Assembly (NCBI GenBank): GCA_963756495.1
Contig: CAVWNS010000005.1
Location: forward strand, 496,001 to 560,000
Origin: DATFDN01 sp963756495
Lineage (GTDB): Bacteria; Pseudomonadota; Alphaproteobacteria; Acetobacterales; Acetobacteraceae
Direction: 5' to 3'
DNA: 64,000 bases
Shown here: piece after piece, positions 17,297 to 26,243 of the stretch
How the letters are laid out: each line of letters begins with the position of its first letter
Position numbering within the stretch: the stretch's first letter is position 1
Position numbers and translations under genes: made by a program
Notes under the pieces: model-generated
What the model was told of the DNA's origin: nothing
Database searches by the model: none
Seen by the model: only the letters and a program-made list of their open reading frames with translations

Positions 17297-18625
17297 TCAC
17301 GCCGCGTTGGACTTGTCCAGCATCGGCTGGAACGCATTGGTCGCGTTGCTGAGTTCGATCTTCACGTCGTTGCCGGTGACGATATTGGTCAGCGCGGCGC
17401 CGATCGTGTCGCGGAACTCGGTCACCGGCACGATCACCGGCAGGCCGGAGCGGGCCATCTTCAGGCTGGTCTGCGTGGTGTCGAACCATTGCTGCGGGAA
17501 TTTGCTGCTCTTGATCACGTCGGTCTGGGCATAGCAGGACAGCCGCGGGGGCGTTCCGGAGCCGGTGGCGAGCACGTTGGTCAGCATCTGTTTGCCGGTG
17601 GCCCACTGGACGAACAGCCAGGCGGCCTTCTTGTTCTTTGCACCGGCGGGAATGCCGATCCCGTCGATGAAGGTGGCGCAGTTATGCGCCTTCGGTCCGG
17701 CGGGAGCCGGCGCGAATCCGACCTGCCCTACACCTTGCGACTTGGTCGGATCGAGCAACGGCGCGGAGAAGCCGATGCCGTCCCACCACATGGCCGCACG
17801 CGCCTGGCTGAACGTCGTCTGGCACTCGTTCCAGTTGAAACCGACATTGCCCGGCGGGCCGTATTCGCTCATGATCTTCTGGTACCATTGGCCCGCCTCG
17901 ATCGCCGCGGGCGTGTCGGTCAGCAGCTTCTTGCCGTCCGGCGTGACCGTCTCCTGATCCCAGCCCAGCAGGATACTGTCGTACAGCACCACATTGGCGT
18001 TCTTCAGCCCCCGCCCGACGAAGCCGTACACTCCCTTCGACGGGTCGGTGAGGGCGTGCGCCATGCTGCATCATCTCGTCGAGCGTGCTGCGGCGGACCG
18101 TTGAACCCTTTCTGGTACAGAAGCTCCTTGTTGTAGAAGCAGATGAACAGGTCCTGGTTGAGCGGCAGGACATTGATCTTGCCGTCATCGCCCGTGGCGA
18201 CCTCCATGGACGGCTTGCTGAAGTCGTGCCTGGTCGAAGTCGGGTGCCGTAAGGGAGGGATCGGCGATGAAGACCCGCAGATCCTGCATCCATCCGCCTC
18301 GTTCGATCAGGCGCTTCTGGACATGCATGCCAACATTGACGACATCGAAGCTCGGATGACCGGTCGCCATCTCCAGTGCGACTTTCGGGCGCTGCTGCTG
18401 CTCGGGGATCTGCTCGAATCCAACCGTGATTCCGGTCAGCGCCTCGAAGTCCTTCATGTGAGCACGCGCGACATCGCCACGCGGCGAGAGCTGATAATTC
18501 ACCTCGATATGCTGGCCCTTGAACTGCTTCCAATCGAACTTCGACTGGGCATTGGCCCGCGCGACGAGGGTGGGTGCGGCCAAAGCAGCAGCAGATGCCT
18601 GAAGCAGCCGGCGACGGCGAAGCAT
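17297..18625 (-). CDS. Extracellular sugar-binding protein (ABC family 1), frameshifted
   Basis: The product is about 440 residues with a Tat-like or Sec signal (MLRRRRLLQASAAALAAPTLVARANA). The solute-binding fold shows 'GQHIEVNYQLSPRGDVARAHM', 'DFEALTGITVGFEQIPEQQ', 'INVLPLNQDLFICFYNKELL', 'GFNWNECQTTFSQARAAMWWDG' and 'NKKAAWLFVQWATG'. One extra C at 18229/18230 and further single-base shifts at about 18095 and 18065 interrupt it. It is the first gene of the importer unit reading to 15549. The ligand is unknown, and polyols or disaccharides are typical of this family. Confidence 0.8.
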
Positions 18626-18871
18626 GGTCGTTACCCTCCAGAATCGCCCCGTGGGGAACGTGTAACGAAGCATAGAAGCGCTGGTGAGACCAGGGGAGTG
18701 AGGGCGGCAGGATCAGAGGCAATGGCTTGAATGGCCAGAGCCGGGCGCCGGAGCGTGGCCGGCTGCGTGCGCCGGCGTCTTCAATCAGATGAGAGGGGCT
18801 CCGGATTTTGTCGCATTCACAAAAGCCTGATCCTAGCCTCTCATCCGCAACGGCAGAACGAGACGGCATCC
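18626..18871. other. Intergenic region upstream of divergent genes
   Basis: This 246-bp stretch is between the sugar-binding protein gene (minus) and a doubtful plus-strand gene. I see no convincing gene or strong promoter. A TTGTCG at about 18808 with TCCTAG 17 bp downstream is a weak sigma-70-like pair. Confidence 0.3.
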
Positions 18872-19327
18872 GTGTTGTACCTGCGCGTGTCTCTGGCCTG
18901 CGTGCTCCTCCTCGTGTCAAGACAGGGCACCCGCGCCGAGGTGCCTCCGCCGATCACGGTCATCCACGTCAAGGCACAACGCATTAGTGCCAGGGAGCAT
19001 CACCGCCGTGCCCACCATCACTTCGTGCACCGGATCTCCGCTTGCGACCATCGCGGGCCGACGAGCGCCTACAGCGCCGTAAGCGGTGTTGCGTTCGAAG
19101 GTCGTATCGATGAAGTTGTATTCCGACCAGACCGCACAACTCTGGTCATCCGTGACAGCGGGGGCGAGACCTGTGCGTTCCTGCCTGCGCGAGCGGAACT
19201 GGAGAGGCGTGGGCTGCCGCCAGCGCTGCTCCAGCGACGCACGCCCGTGGCAGTCGAAGGCTTTGCTGACCGATCCGACAAGCGAAAAGTTCTCGTCCAG
19301 CAACTCGCGGCGCATCCTCGTAGCTGA
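18872..19327 (+). CDS. Possible small exported protein (DUF6152-like C-terminus)
   Basis: This is a doubtful gene, 151 residues if started at the GTG 18872. The start VLYLRVSLACVLLLVSRQGTRAE looks like a signal peptide. The C-terminal half 'GVAFEGRIDEVVFRPDRTTLVIRDSGGE...LLQRRTPVAVEGFADRSDKRK' resembles the OB-like core of small secreted DUF6152-type proteins (weak, by eye). The His-rich middle looks less convincing and may be out of frame. A minus-strand open frame covers the same DNA. It is kept because it fills a 730-bp gap with no other gene. Confidence 0.3.
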   Translation: MLYLRVSLACVLLLVSRQGTRAEVPPPITVIHVKAQRISAREHHRRAHHHFVHRISACDHRGPTSAYSAVSGVAFEGRIDEVVFRPDRTTLVIRDSGGETCAFLPARAELERRGLPPALLQRRTPVAVEGFADRSDKRKVLVQQLAAHPRS

Positions 19328-19356
19328 AGGCTGCCGTTCGGAGACAGAAGCCGCAT

Positions 19357-21159
19357 TCACGTCTCAAGCTCCTCGCGCAGCGTCTCCAACGCGAGCCAAT
19401 GATTTTCCGCCACCGCCAGCGCGCGTTGCACTGCCGCGAGCGCCTTCGTCGTGGCCCCGAACCGGATCGGATTGCGTGCGTACAGGTCCGGGTCGGCCAG
19501 GATGGCGTTCAGCCGGGCAATCTCGGCCTGCAATGCGTCGATCCGCGCGGGCAAAGTTTCCAGCGCATGCCGATCCCTGTAGGTCATTCGGCGTGAGCGG
19601 GACGCGGGTGGCGGCTTGACCGCTGCCACAGTCACCGGCCTTTTTCCGGAGGCCAAGGTGATCGCCGGTCCGCGCTGGGCCAGCATGTCGGTGTAGCCGC
19701 CGGCGTACTCGGTCCAGCGCCCTTCGCCGTCCGCGGCGATGACCGACGTCACCACGCGGTCCAGGAAGTCGCGGTCGTGACTGACCAGCAGCACCGTCCC
19801 CGGATACTCGGCCAGCTGCTCCTGCAACAGGTCCAGGGTCTCGAGATCCAGATCATTGGTCGGCTCGTCCAGTACCAGTAGATTGGATGGACGCGCGAAC
19901 GCGCGGGCCAGGGTCAACCGACCGCGCTCGCCGCCGGACAGGACGCCGACCGGGGTGCTTGCCTGCTCGGGGCTGAACAGGAAATCCTTCATGTAGCCGA
20001 TCACGTGGCGGCTTTGGCTGCCGATCACGACCACGTCGCCGGCGCCGCCCGTCAGCGCCTGACTCAAGGTCTGCGCCGGGTCCAGGGTCTCGCGCCTCTG
20101 GTCCAGGGTCACCTGGGCGAGATTGGTGCCGAGCCGCACCTCCCCTGAGTCGGGCACCAGAGTAGCGGTCAGCAGATTGAGCAGGGTTGTCTTGCCGGCG
20201 CCGTTGGCGCCGACGATGCCGACCCGATCGCCGCGCAGGATGCGCGTGGAGAAGTCCCGCACGACCGCGCGATTCCCGTAGGACTTGCTCACGTCCTCCG
20301 CAACTATGGCCAGTCGGCCGGATAGATCCGCTTGTGCGGCGTCCAGCCGGACGGCGCCCTGCGCGGCACGCTGCTCCTTCCGCTTCTTGCGCAGCCCGTG
20401 CAGCTCGGCGAGTCGCTTCTGGTTGCGCTTGCGTCGTGCGGTGACGCCGTAGCGCAGCCAGTCCTCCTCCATGGCGATCTTGCGGCCGAGCTTGTGACGT
20501 TCGCTCGCTTCCTGCTCCAGCACCGCGTCGCGCCAGGGTTCGAACGCAGCGAAGCCACAATCCAGGGTCCGAGTAATGCCGCGGTCCAGCCACACGGTCG
20601 CCCGCGACAGGCGTTCCAGCAGCCTTCGGTCATGGCTGATCACCACGATCCCCGCGCGCATGCCGCCCAGCTCGCGCTCCAACCACTCGATGCCGGGCAG
20701 GTCGAGATGGTTCGTCGGCTCGTCGAGCAGCAGGACGTCGGGCGCGGGGGCCAGGACGCGAGCGAGCGCGGCGCGGCGTGCCTCCCCGCCGGATAGGGTT
20801 GCAAGGTCTTCCTCGCCGGTTAGCCCGAGCCGCTGGAGCAGGTAGCGCGCGCGGTGGCGATCACCCGCCGCCTCGGTTCCAAGCCCGGCCTCGACATAAG
20901 CCAGGGAGTTGGCGAACCCGGACATGTCCGGTTCCTGAGGCAAATAGCGAATGGTCGCTCCCGGCTGTGCGAAGCGGCGACCCGCATCCGGCTGCACGAG
21001 GCCGGCGGCGATGCGCAGTAACGTGGACTTGCCGGAGCCGTTTCGTCCGACCAGGCAGATCCGGTCGCCGGGGGCGACGGCCAGCCCCGCACCGGCCAGC
21101 AACGGCGTGGTCCCGAAGGTGAGGCTGATGTCCTGAAGCAGCAGAAAGGGCGGCGGCAT
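19357..21159 (-). CDS. uup: ABC-F family ATPase (Uup-like)
   Basis: This is a 600-residue soluble protein with two ABC domains and no membrane segments. Domain 1 has Walker A 'VGRNGSGKSTLL', signature 'LSGGEARRAALARVL' and Walker B 'VLLLDEPTNHLDL'. The linker 'GVTARRKRNQKRLAELHGLRKKRKEQ' is the charged ABC-F arm. Domain 2 has 'VGANGAGKTTLLNLL', 'LSGGERGRLTLARAF' and 'LLVLDEPTNDLDLETLD'. The C-terminal coiled-coil (about 540-600) is the Uup DNA-binding type. ABC-F proteins act on ribosomes, and Uup is linked to transposon precise excision and ribosome function. An in-frame ATG at 21171 is an alternative start. Confidence 0.9.
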   Translation of the reverse strand: MPPPFLLLQDISLTFGTTPLLAGAGLAVAPGDRICLVGRNGSGKSTLLRIAAGLVQPDAGRRFAQPGATIRYLPQEPDMSGFANSLAYVEAGLGTEAAGDRHRARYLLQRLGLTGEEDLATLSGGEARRAALARVLAPAPDVLLLDEPTNHLDLPGIEWLERELGGMRAGIVVISHDRRLLERLSRATVWLDRGITRTLDCGFAAFEPWRDAVLEQEASERHKLGRKIAMEEDWLRYGVTARRKRNQKRLAELHGLRKKRKEQRAAQGAVRLDAAQADLSGRLAIVAEDVSKSYGNRAVVRDFSTRILRGDRVGIVGANGAGKTTLLNLLTATLVPDSGEVRLGTNLAQVTLDQRRETLDPAQTLSQALTGGAGDVVVIGSQSRHVIGYMKDFLFSPEQASTPVGVLSGGERGRLTLARAFARPSNLLVLDEPTNDLDLETLDLLQEQLAEYPGTVLLVSHDRDFLDRVVTSVIAADGEGRWTEYAGGYTDMLAQRGPAITLASGKRPVTVAAVKPPPASRSRRMTYRDRHALETLPARIDALQAEIARLNAILADPDLYARNPIRFGATTKALAAVQRALAVAENHWLALETLREELET

Positions 21160-21223
21160 GGCGGACGGCATATCACGCCAGATGCCCACTGGCGTTGCCC
21201 CAGGAGGCACACCGTGCCGCGCG

Positions 21224-21913
21224 TCAGCTCCGCCTCATCAGACTGGCCAGCTCATCCGGCGTGCTCAGCATCGGGTAATGACCGGTGTCGAGTTCGGCGT
21301 AGGCGGCGCCCAGAAGCTCGGCGGTCCGGCGATGATGCGCTGCGGGCGGGTTGGCGGCCCGGCGGCAGCGGATCACGGTCGCCGACCATGATTGCTGCCA
21401 GAAGCGATCGAGCTTCACCGGAGCCGTAAGGCAGGCCACCGGGTGCGGCGTGTAGCGCGCAAGAGCCCAGGCGCGCATTGCCGGCGCGAGATCGGCGAAA
21501 AGCCGGCTCTCCGCATCCTCCGCCGATGGACCTGTGACCAGATCAGTGGTGACCACGTTCCGGCGCGTGACGATGTCGCTCACGCTCTCCCCGTCCTGGA
21601 GCGCTAGCGCATCCGCGAACACGATGCGGGCGATGCGATCACGCGCAAGCTCGGCGGTGCGACAGGCGACCATGCCGCCGGTGCTCGTGCCGACCAGGAC
21701 CACCTCGTGCAGATCCTCATAGAACAGCAACCCCGCCATTTCGGCAGCATGGGTCTCGGTGTTGATGCCTGGCCGGATCGCGTGATGGCGTTCGGCACAA
21801 CCATCAAGCGAGGGGGCAAAAACCTGCTCGCCCTCGCGCCGCAGCCGGGCCGCCACGTCGCGCCAGATCCAGCCGCCCTGATAAGCACCATGAATCAGAA
21901 CATAGGTCGCCAT
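21224..21913 (-). CDS. Alpha/beta hydrolase
   Basis: The protein has 229 residues. It has the strand-turn 'YVLIHGAYQGGWIWRDVAARL', the nucleophile elbow 'LVGTSTGGMVA' with Ser, and a C-terminal 'LDTGHYPMLSTPDELASLM' providing the catalytic His, as in plant MES-like and EstC-like esterases. No signal peptide is seen, so it is cytoplasmic. The substrate cannot be inferred. It is divergent from the NMT1-type transporter genes, sharing an upstream region of about 180 bp. Confidence 0.85.
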   Translation of the reverse strand: MATYVLIHGAYQGGWIWRDVAARLRREGEQVFAPSLDGCAERHHAIRPGINTETHAAEMAGLLFYEDLHEVVLVGTSTGGMVACRTAELARDRIARIVFADALALQDGESVSDIVTRRNVVTTDLVTGPSAEDAESRLFADLAPAMRAWALARYTPHPVACLTAPVKLDRFWQQSWSATVIRCRRAANPPAAHHRRTAELLGAAYAELDTGHYPMLSTPDELASLMRRS

Positions 21914-22093
21914 GCCTCGCTCCCTGCCTCTGGTACCGCCGAGGGACGGAGACCCTACCCGGTGAACGCCACCAACTGAAGCGGCGACCCGGTTGCCAGG
22001 CTTTCACGGACCGCGGCCGCGAGGTGGGGCTTGCAATCGTCCGCCGTATCGGCATCACAGGCTCGGCACTCCACCCGAAGGCACACGCCGCGC

Positions 22094-23113
22094 ATGACCC
22101 TGGACCGTCGCTCTTTCCTGACCGCCGCCACAGCGGCCTTCGTCGCCGCCCATGCACGGGCGGCCGACGCGCAGCCGGTGAAGCTCGGCCTGCTCCACAC
22201 GCTTTCGCCCGCGCCCTTCTACATCGCCCAGGGCCGAGGATATTTCCGCGATCAAGGACTGGACGTCAGCTTCGTCTTTTTCGATGCCGCGCAGCCGATT
22301 GCGGCGGCGGTCGTGTCGGGCGACGTCGATGTGGGCGTGACCGCGCTCACCGGTGGCTTCTTCAACCTCGCCGAAATGGGCGCCCTGCGCGTCATCGGCG
22401 GCGGCCTGCACGAGGAGAAGGGCGAGGAGGGCACGGCCCTGCTCGTGTCCGAGAAGGCGTACGCCGCCGGACTGACCGCGCCGGACAAGCTCGCCGGCCA
22501 TAGCGTGGCGATCACCCAATACGGTTCATCGTTTCACTACATGATCGGCCGCATCGCGGAAGCCTGCGGCTTCGATGTGAAGGCGGTGGCGCTGCGCCCG
22601 GTCCAGACCGTGCAGAACATGCTGGCGGCTGTCAGCACGGGGCAGGTCGATGCCAGCTTCGCCGTCGCCTCGATGGCCAAGCCCGCGACGGCGGCCGGTC
22701 GGGCGCGCATCATCGCCTGGGTTGGCGATATCGTGCCGTACCAGATCACCGCGCTCTTCACGACCGAACGCATGATCAGCACGCGTCCGGACGCGCTGCA
22801 CCGCTTTGCCGCCGCCTATCGCCAGGGCGTTGCCGACTACCGCGCCGCCTTCTTCCGTCGCGGTCCGACCGGCGCGCCCGTCGTGGATGCCGCCACGAAT
22901 GCGGACATTCCCCTGATCACGAAGTACGTCTTCACCGGCGACCCCGACGCAAGAGCAAAGATTCTGGCCGGCGTCGGCAGCTATACGCCAGGCGGCGCGC
23001 TGGACGTCCAGGACGTTCGCGCCCAGCTCGCCTGGTTTCGCCGACAGGGGCTGGTGAAGGGCGACGCGAATCCCGATGCGCTGATCGATACGCGCTTCCT
23101 GCCGGCGCTGTGA
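22094..23113 (+). CDS. NMT1/THI5-like ABC substrate-binding protein
   Basis: The protein has 339 residues. A signal peptide (MTLDRRSFLTAATAAFVAAHARAAD, with a double-Arg start) precedes an NMT1/THI5-like periplasmic binding fold ('PVKLGLLHTLSPAPFYIAQGRGYFRDQG', 'GDVDVGVTALTGGFF', 'YGSSFHYMIGRIAEACGFD'). Family members bind sulfonates, nitrate, taurine or pyrimidine precursors, and the ligand here is unknown. The ATG chosen immediately precedes the signal peptide. It overlaps the downstream ATPase gene by GTGA, so the three transporter genes form one operon. Confidence 0.9.
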   Translation: MTLDRRSFLTAATAAFVAAHARAADAQPVKLGLLHTLSPAPFYIAQGRGYFRDQGLDVSFVFFDAAQPIAAAVVSGDVDVGVTALTGGFFNLAEMGALRVIGGGLHEEKGEEGTALLVSEKAYAAGLTAPDKLAGHSVAITQYGSSFHYMIGRIAEACGFDVKAVALRPVQTVQNMLAAVSTGQVDASFAVASMAKPATAAGRARIIAWVGDIVPYQITALFTTERMISTRPDALHRFAAAYRQGVADYRAAFFRRGPTGAPVVDAATNADIPLITKYVFTGDPDARAKILAGVGSYTPGGALDVQDVRAQLAWFRRQGLVKGDANPDALIDTRFLPAL

Positions 23114-23892
23114 TCCCCGGCCTGCGCCTGTCGGTGGAGGGCGCCTCGCACGCATACCGGACGCTGCCGGTCCTGGAAGACGTGACGCTGCACGCCGAGC
23201 CGGGTCAGGTGCTGGTGATCGTCGGCCCCTCCGGCTGCGGCAAATCGACGCTGCTGGGGATCATGGGCGGCCTGATCCAGCCCTCCCGCGGTGCGGTGCG
23301 GACCGAGGGCGCGGTCGCGCCCGACTGCCTGAACCCGCTGACCTACGTGTTCCAGGATTTCGCCCTGCTTCCGTGGCGTAGCGTCGCCGGCAACATCGCG
23401 CTGCCGCTGGAGGGCAGGCTGCCTCGCGCCGCCCGCAATGAGCGCGTGGCCGAAGCGCTGCGCTTGACCGGCCTGTCGGAGTTCGCGCGTGCTTGGCCGC
23501 GCCAGCTGTCGGGCGGGATGCGCCAGCGTGTCGGTATCGCCCGTGCGCTCGCCGTGCGCCCGGCGTGCCTGCTGATGGACGAGCCGCTCTCCGCCCTGGA
23601 CGCGCAGACCCGCGACCTGCTGCTGGAGGAGTTCAGCGGCCTGATCGAACGTGCTGCGACAACGACGGTGTATGTCACCCACAACCTCGCCGAAGCGGTG
23701 CGCCTTGGCCACCAGATTGCCGTCCTGTCGCGTCGGCCGGGGCGGGTTCGCGAGGTCATCCGCATTGATCGCCCGATTGCCGGACGTGCCCTGGGCGATC
23801 CGTCGTTGGGACGCATTGAACACGCGCTGTGGCAATTGATCCGCGACGATGCCGCCGCGGCCGAGCGGGAGGTGGACGATGCGACGTCATGA
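23110..23892 (+). CDS. ABC transporter ATP-binding protein (SsuB/TauB type)
   Basis: The protein has 260 residues from a GTG start overlapping the binding-protein stop by 4 bp. Walker A is 'VGPSGCGKSTLLGIM', the Q loop 'YVFQDFALLPWRSV', the signature 'LSGGMRQRVGIARALAV' and Walker B 'CLLMDEPLSALD', with the switch His in 'VYVTHNLAEAV'. It energises import by the binding protein and the permease that flank it. It overlaps the permease gene by 14 bp. Confidence 0.92.
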   Translation: MIPGLRLSVEGASHAYRTLPVLEDVTLHAEPGQVLVIVGPSGCGKSTLLGIMGGLIQPSRGAVRTEGAVAPDCLNPLTYVFQDFALLPWRSVAGNIALPLEGRLPRAARNERVAEALRLTGLSEFARAWPRQLSGGMRQRVGIARALAVRPACLLMDEPLSALDAQTRDLLLEEFSGLIERAATTTVYVTHNLAEAVRLGHQIAVLSRRPGRVREVIRIDRPIAGRALGDPSLGRIEHALWQLIRDDAAAAEREVDDATS

Positions 23893-24670
23893 CGGTGCGG
23901 TGGGATTTCGCGGCGGCGGCTTCACGCCGCGTGAGCGGCCCGCAGCGGCGGCAGCGACCCTGTTCGTGCTGATCGCCGCCTGGCAGGCGGGCAGTGCGCT
24001 CGGGCTGATCCCGAGCCTGTTTCTCCCCTCGCCTGCGGGGATCGCGCGCGCGCTGGTCGCCCTCACGGTCAGCGGCGAGCTGTGGCGGAATCTGGCGGCG
24101 TCTCTTGCCCGGTTGGCGATCGGGTGGACGCTGGGCACGATCTGCGGGATCGCGCTTGGCCTCGGCGTGGGTCTGTTCACCGTCCTTCGCTCGCCCGGCA
24201 TGGCGGTGGTATCGGCGCTGTTCCCCATCCCGAAGATCGCGCTCGTTCCGCTGTTCATCATCTGGTTTGGCATCGGCGAGGGCTCGAAGATCGCCACGCT
24301 CGCCTTCGGTGTGTTCTTTCCGACCGTGATCGGAACAGCCGGCGGGGTCGATAACGTTTCGCGCAGCCTGATCCGCATGGCTCAGAGCTTCGGACTCTCG
24401 CGCACGGCGATTGTCACCAAGATCGTGCTGCCCGGCGCGCTGCCGGTGATCCTGAGCAACATGCGGATTACCACCTCGATCGCGATCGTGCTGCTGGTCG
24501 CCGCCGAGATGATCGGCGCCCAGCGCGGTATCGGCGCCTTCGTGCTGGCAGAGGGGAACCTCTACGACATGGACGGCCTGCTGGCCGGCATCGTCGTGCT
24601 GTCGGCCTTGGGCTTGGCCGTGTCGTGGCTGATCGGGCGGATCGAGCGTGCGTTGCTCGGCTGGCGGTGA
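23879..24670 (+). CDS. ABC transporter permease (SsuC/TauC type)
   Basis: The protein has 263 residues and about six transmembrane helices. 'LWRNLAASLARLAIGWTLGT' starts the BPD transporter domain, and 'MAQSFGLSRTAIVTKIVLPGALPVIL' is the EAA loop. The ATG at 23879 lies inside the ATPase gene and gives a short Arg-rich cytosolic N-terminus before the first helix. It completes the NMT1-type importer and is the last gene before a convergent gamma-carbonic anhydrase gene 4 bp away. Confidence 0.9.
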   Translation: MRRHDGAVGFRGGGFTPRERPAAAAATLFVLIAAWQAGSALGLIPSLFLPSPAGIARALVALTVSGELWRNLAASLARLAIGWTLGTICGIALGLGVGLFTVLRSPGMAVVSALFPIPKIALVPLFIIWFGIGEGSKIATLAFGVFFPTVIGTAGGVDNVSRSLIRMAQSFGLSRTAIVTKIVLPGALPVILSNMRITTSIAIVLLVAAEMIGAQRGIGAFVLAEGNLYDMDGLLAGIVVLSALGLAVSWLIGRIERALLGWR

Positions 24671-24674
24671 GGCG

Positions 24675-25237
24675 CTACGCGCTCAGCCCCGCCCGGTAGC
24701 GCGCCGCCAAGCCGCGATAGACCACCGCGTTGCGATCGAAGCCGCGCCGCTCGGCTTCCTCCATGACGCGGCGCAGCTTGGCCGGGCTGCCGGTCCACAG
24801 TTCGCGCGGGCCGATCACCTTGCCAGGCGTGAGCAGGCCGCCCGCGCCAAGCATCCCCTCCTCCTCGATCACGGACAGATCGAGCACGGTCGAGCCCATC
24901 CCGACGAATGCACGATCCTTTAGCGTGCAGCCGTGGATGATCGCGGCGTGGCCCACCGTGACATCATCGCCGATCATGGTGGCGGAGTGGTCGTCCACGT
25001 GGATGACCGTGTTGTCCTGGATGTTCGTTCGCGCACCGATGCGGATGATGTTGGTATCGCCACGGATCACGCAGCCGAACCACACGCCGGAGTCTGGGCC
25101 GATCTCCACGTCTCCGATCACCGCCGCGTTCGGCGCGATGAACGCGCTCGGATGCACCCGCGGGGCGACTCGTCCAGGATATAGAGCGGCCCGTGACCGC
25201 CGACCGGCTCCGCGCGTCCCGTTTGCAGGTCAGGCAT
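24675..25237 (-). CDS. Gamma-class carbonic anhydrase family protein, probable N-terminal frameshift
   Basis: The core from GTG 25157 is 160 residues of left-handed beta-helix hexapeptide repeats ('NAAVIGDVEIGPDSGVWFG', 'IGARTNIQDNTVIHVDD', 'VTVGHAAIIHGCTL'). The three zinc-ligand His positions are present ('VIHVDDHS', 'VGHAAIIHG'). A better start is ATG 25237, overlapping the argC stop by 8 bp, which reads MPDLQTGRAEPVGGHGPLYI and then loses frame at about 25165, just before 'VHPSAFIAP'. It may be a true carbonic anhydrase or a related acyltransferase-like YrdA/CaiE protein. Confidence 0.8.
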
Positions 25238-26168
25238 CGTTCAGCTCCGTGAGACCCAGCATCAGGCAAAGGTTCTGCACGGCCGCACCCGACGCGCCCT
25301 TGCCAAGATTGTCGAGCCGCGCCACCAGCACCGCCTGGCGGTGGGTCTCGTTGCCGCAAACGAACAGCTCCAGCCGGTTCGTGCCGTTCAACGCTTGGGG
25401 GTCCAGCTTGCCCGCCACATCGGCCCTCGCGACGCGCACGGCGTCGGACCCGGCATAGCGCGCTTCCAGCGCCGCCAGCACATCGGCCCTGGACGGCTTG
25501 CCGGGCAACATGTCTAGGTGCAGCGGGATGGAAACAAGCATCCCCTGCCGGAAATGCCCGACGGAGGGGACGAAAATCGGCCGGCGGGTCAGCCCGCCAT
25601 AGGCCTCGGTCTCCGGCACATGCTTGTGTTCCAGCCCCAGCGCATACAGCTCGAACGCGGGTCCGCCGTCGCGCTCATGCGCCTCGATTATCGGGCGGCC
25701 GCCCCCGGAGTAGCCGCTGACCGCGTTGATGCACACCGGGTAGTCGGGCGGCAGCAATCCGGCATCCACCAGCGGACGGATCAGGGCGATCGCGCCGGTC
25801 GGGTAGCAGCCCGGATTGGCGACCTTGCGCGCGTGGGCGATCCGCTCGTCCTGGCCGGGTGCGAGTTCGGGGAATCCATAGGTCCAGGCGGGGTCCACAC
25901 GGTGCGCGGTGCTGGCGTCCAGCAGCCGGGGCGCGTGATTGCCGAGACTGTCCGCGAGCGTCGTGGACTCCCGCGCGGCGGCGTCGGGCAGGCAGAGGAT
26001 CACGAGATCGACCTCCGCCATGATCTCGCGTCGCGCTCCGGGGTCCTTGCGTCGGTCGTCGGGCACGCTGCGCAGCTCCACCGCCGGCAATTGCCGCAGC
26101 CGGTCGCGGATGCCGAGCCCGGTCGTGCCGGCCTCGCCATCGATGAACACCAGCGGCTTGGTCGCCAT
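25230..26168 (-). CDS. argC: N-acetyl-gamma-glutamyl-phosphate reductase (type 2)
   Basis: The protein has 312 residues, the length of the shorter ArgC2 class. 'VFIDGEAGTTGLGIRDRL' is the NADP-binding N-terminus, and the catalytic Cys121 lies in 'KVANPGCYPTGAI'. 'AVSGYSGGGRPIIE' and 'EHKHVPETEAYGGL' are substrate-site motifs. It catalyses NADPH reduction of N-acetylglutamyl phosphate in arginine synthesis, and argJ of the same pathway lies 1.1 kb upstream. It is followed, with overlap, by the carbonic-anhydrase-like gene. Confidence 0.93.
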   Translation of the reverse strand: MATKPLVFIDGEAGTTGLGIRDRLRQLPAVELRSVPDDRRKDPGARREIMAEVDLVILCLPDAAARESTTLADSLGNHAPRLLDASTAHRVDPAWTYGFPELAPGQDERIAHARKVANPGCYPTGAIALIRPLVDAGLLPPDYPVCINAVSGYSGGGRPIIEAHERDGGPAFELYALGLEHKHVPETEAYGGLTRRPIFVPSVGHFRQGMLVSIPLHLDMLPGKPSRADVLAALEARYAGSDAVRVARADVAGKLDPQALNGTNRLELFVCGNETHRQAVLVARLDNLGKGASGAAVQNLCLMLGLTELNDA

Positions 26169-26192
26169 GCACGCTTCCTCGTGATGAGTGGC

Positions 26193-26219
26193 GGGGAGCC
26201 GGAGCCTAGGCTCCCGGCC
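26193..26219 (-). terminator. Strong hairpin between rpsI and argC
   Basis: The perfect 14-bp palindrome GGAGCCTAGGCTCC (26201-26214) is extended by flanking GGGGAGCC/GGCCCC pairing with one bulge. It lies just after the rpsI stop. No T run follows on the minus strand, so it is an attenuating or Rho-assisted terminator at best. Confidence 0.45.
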
Positions 26220-26243
26220 CCGACCCTGACAAATCCGGACGCG

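Noticed and set aside
18917..19360. Minus-strand 147-codon frame after the ABC-F gene region
   Set aside because: It has no signal peptide or motif. The opposite strand has a slightly better candidate, itself doubtful.
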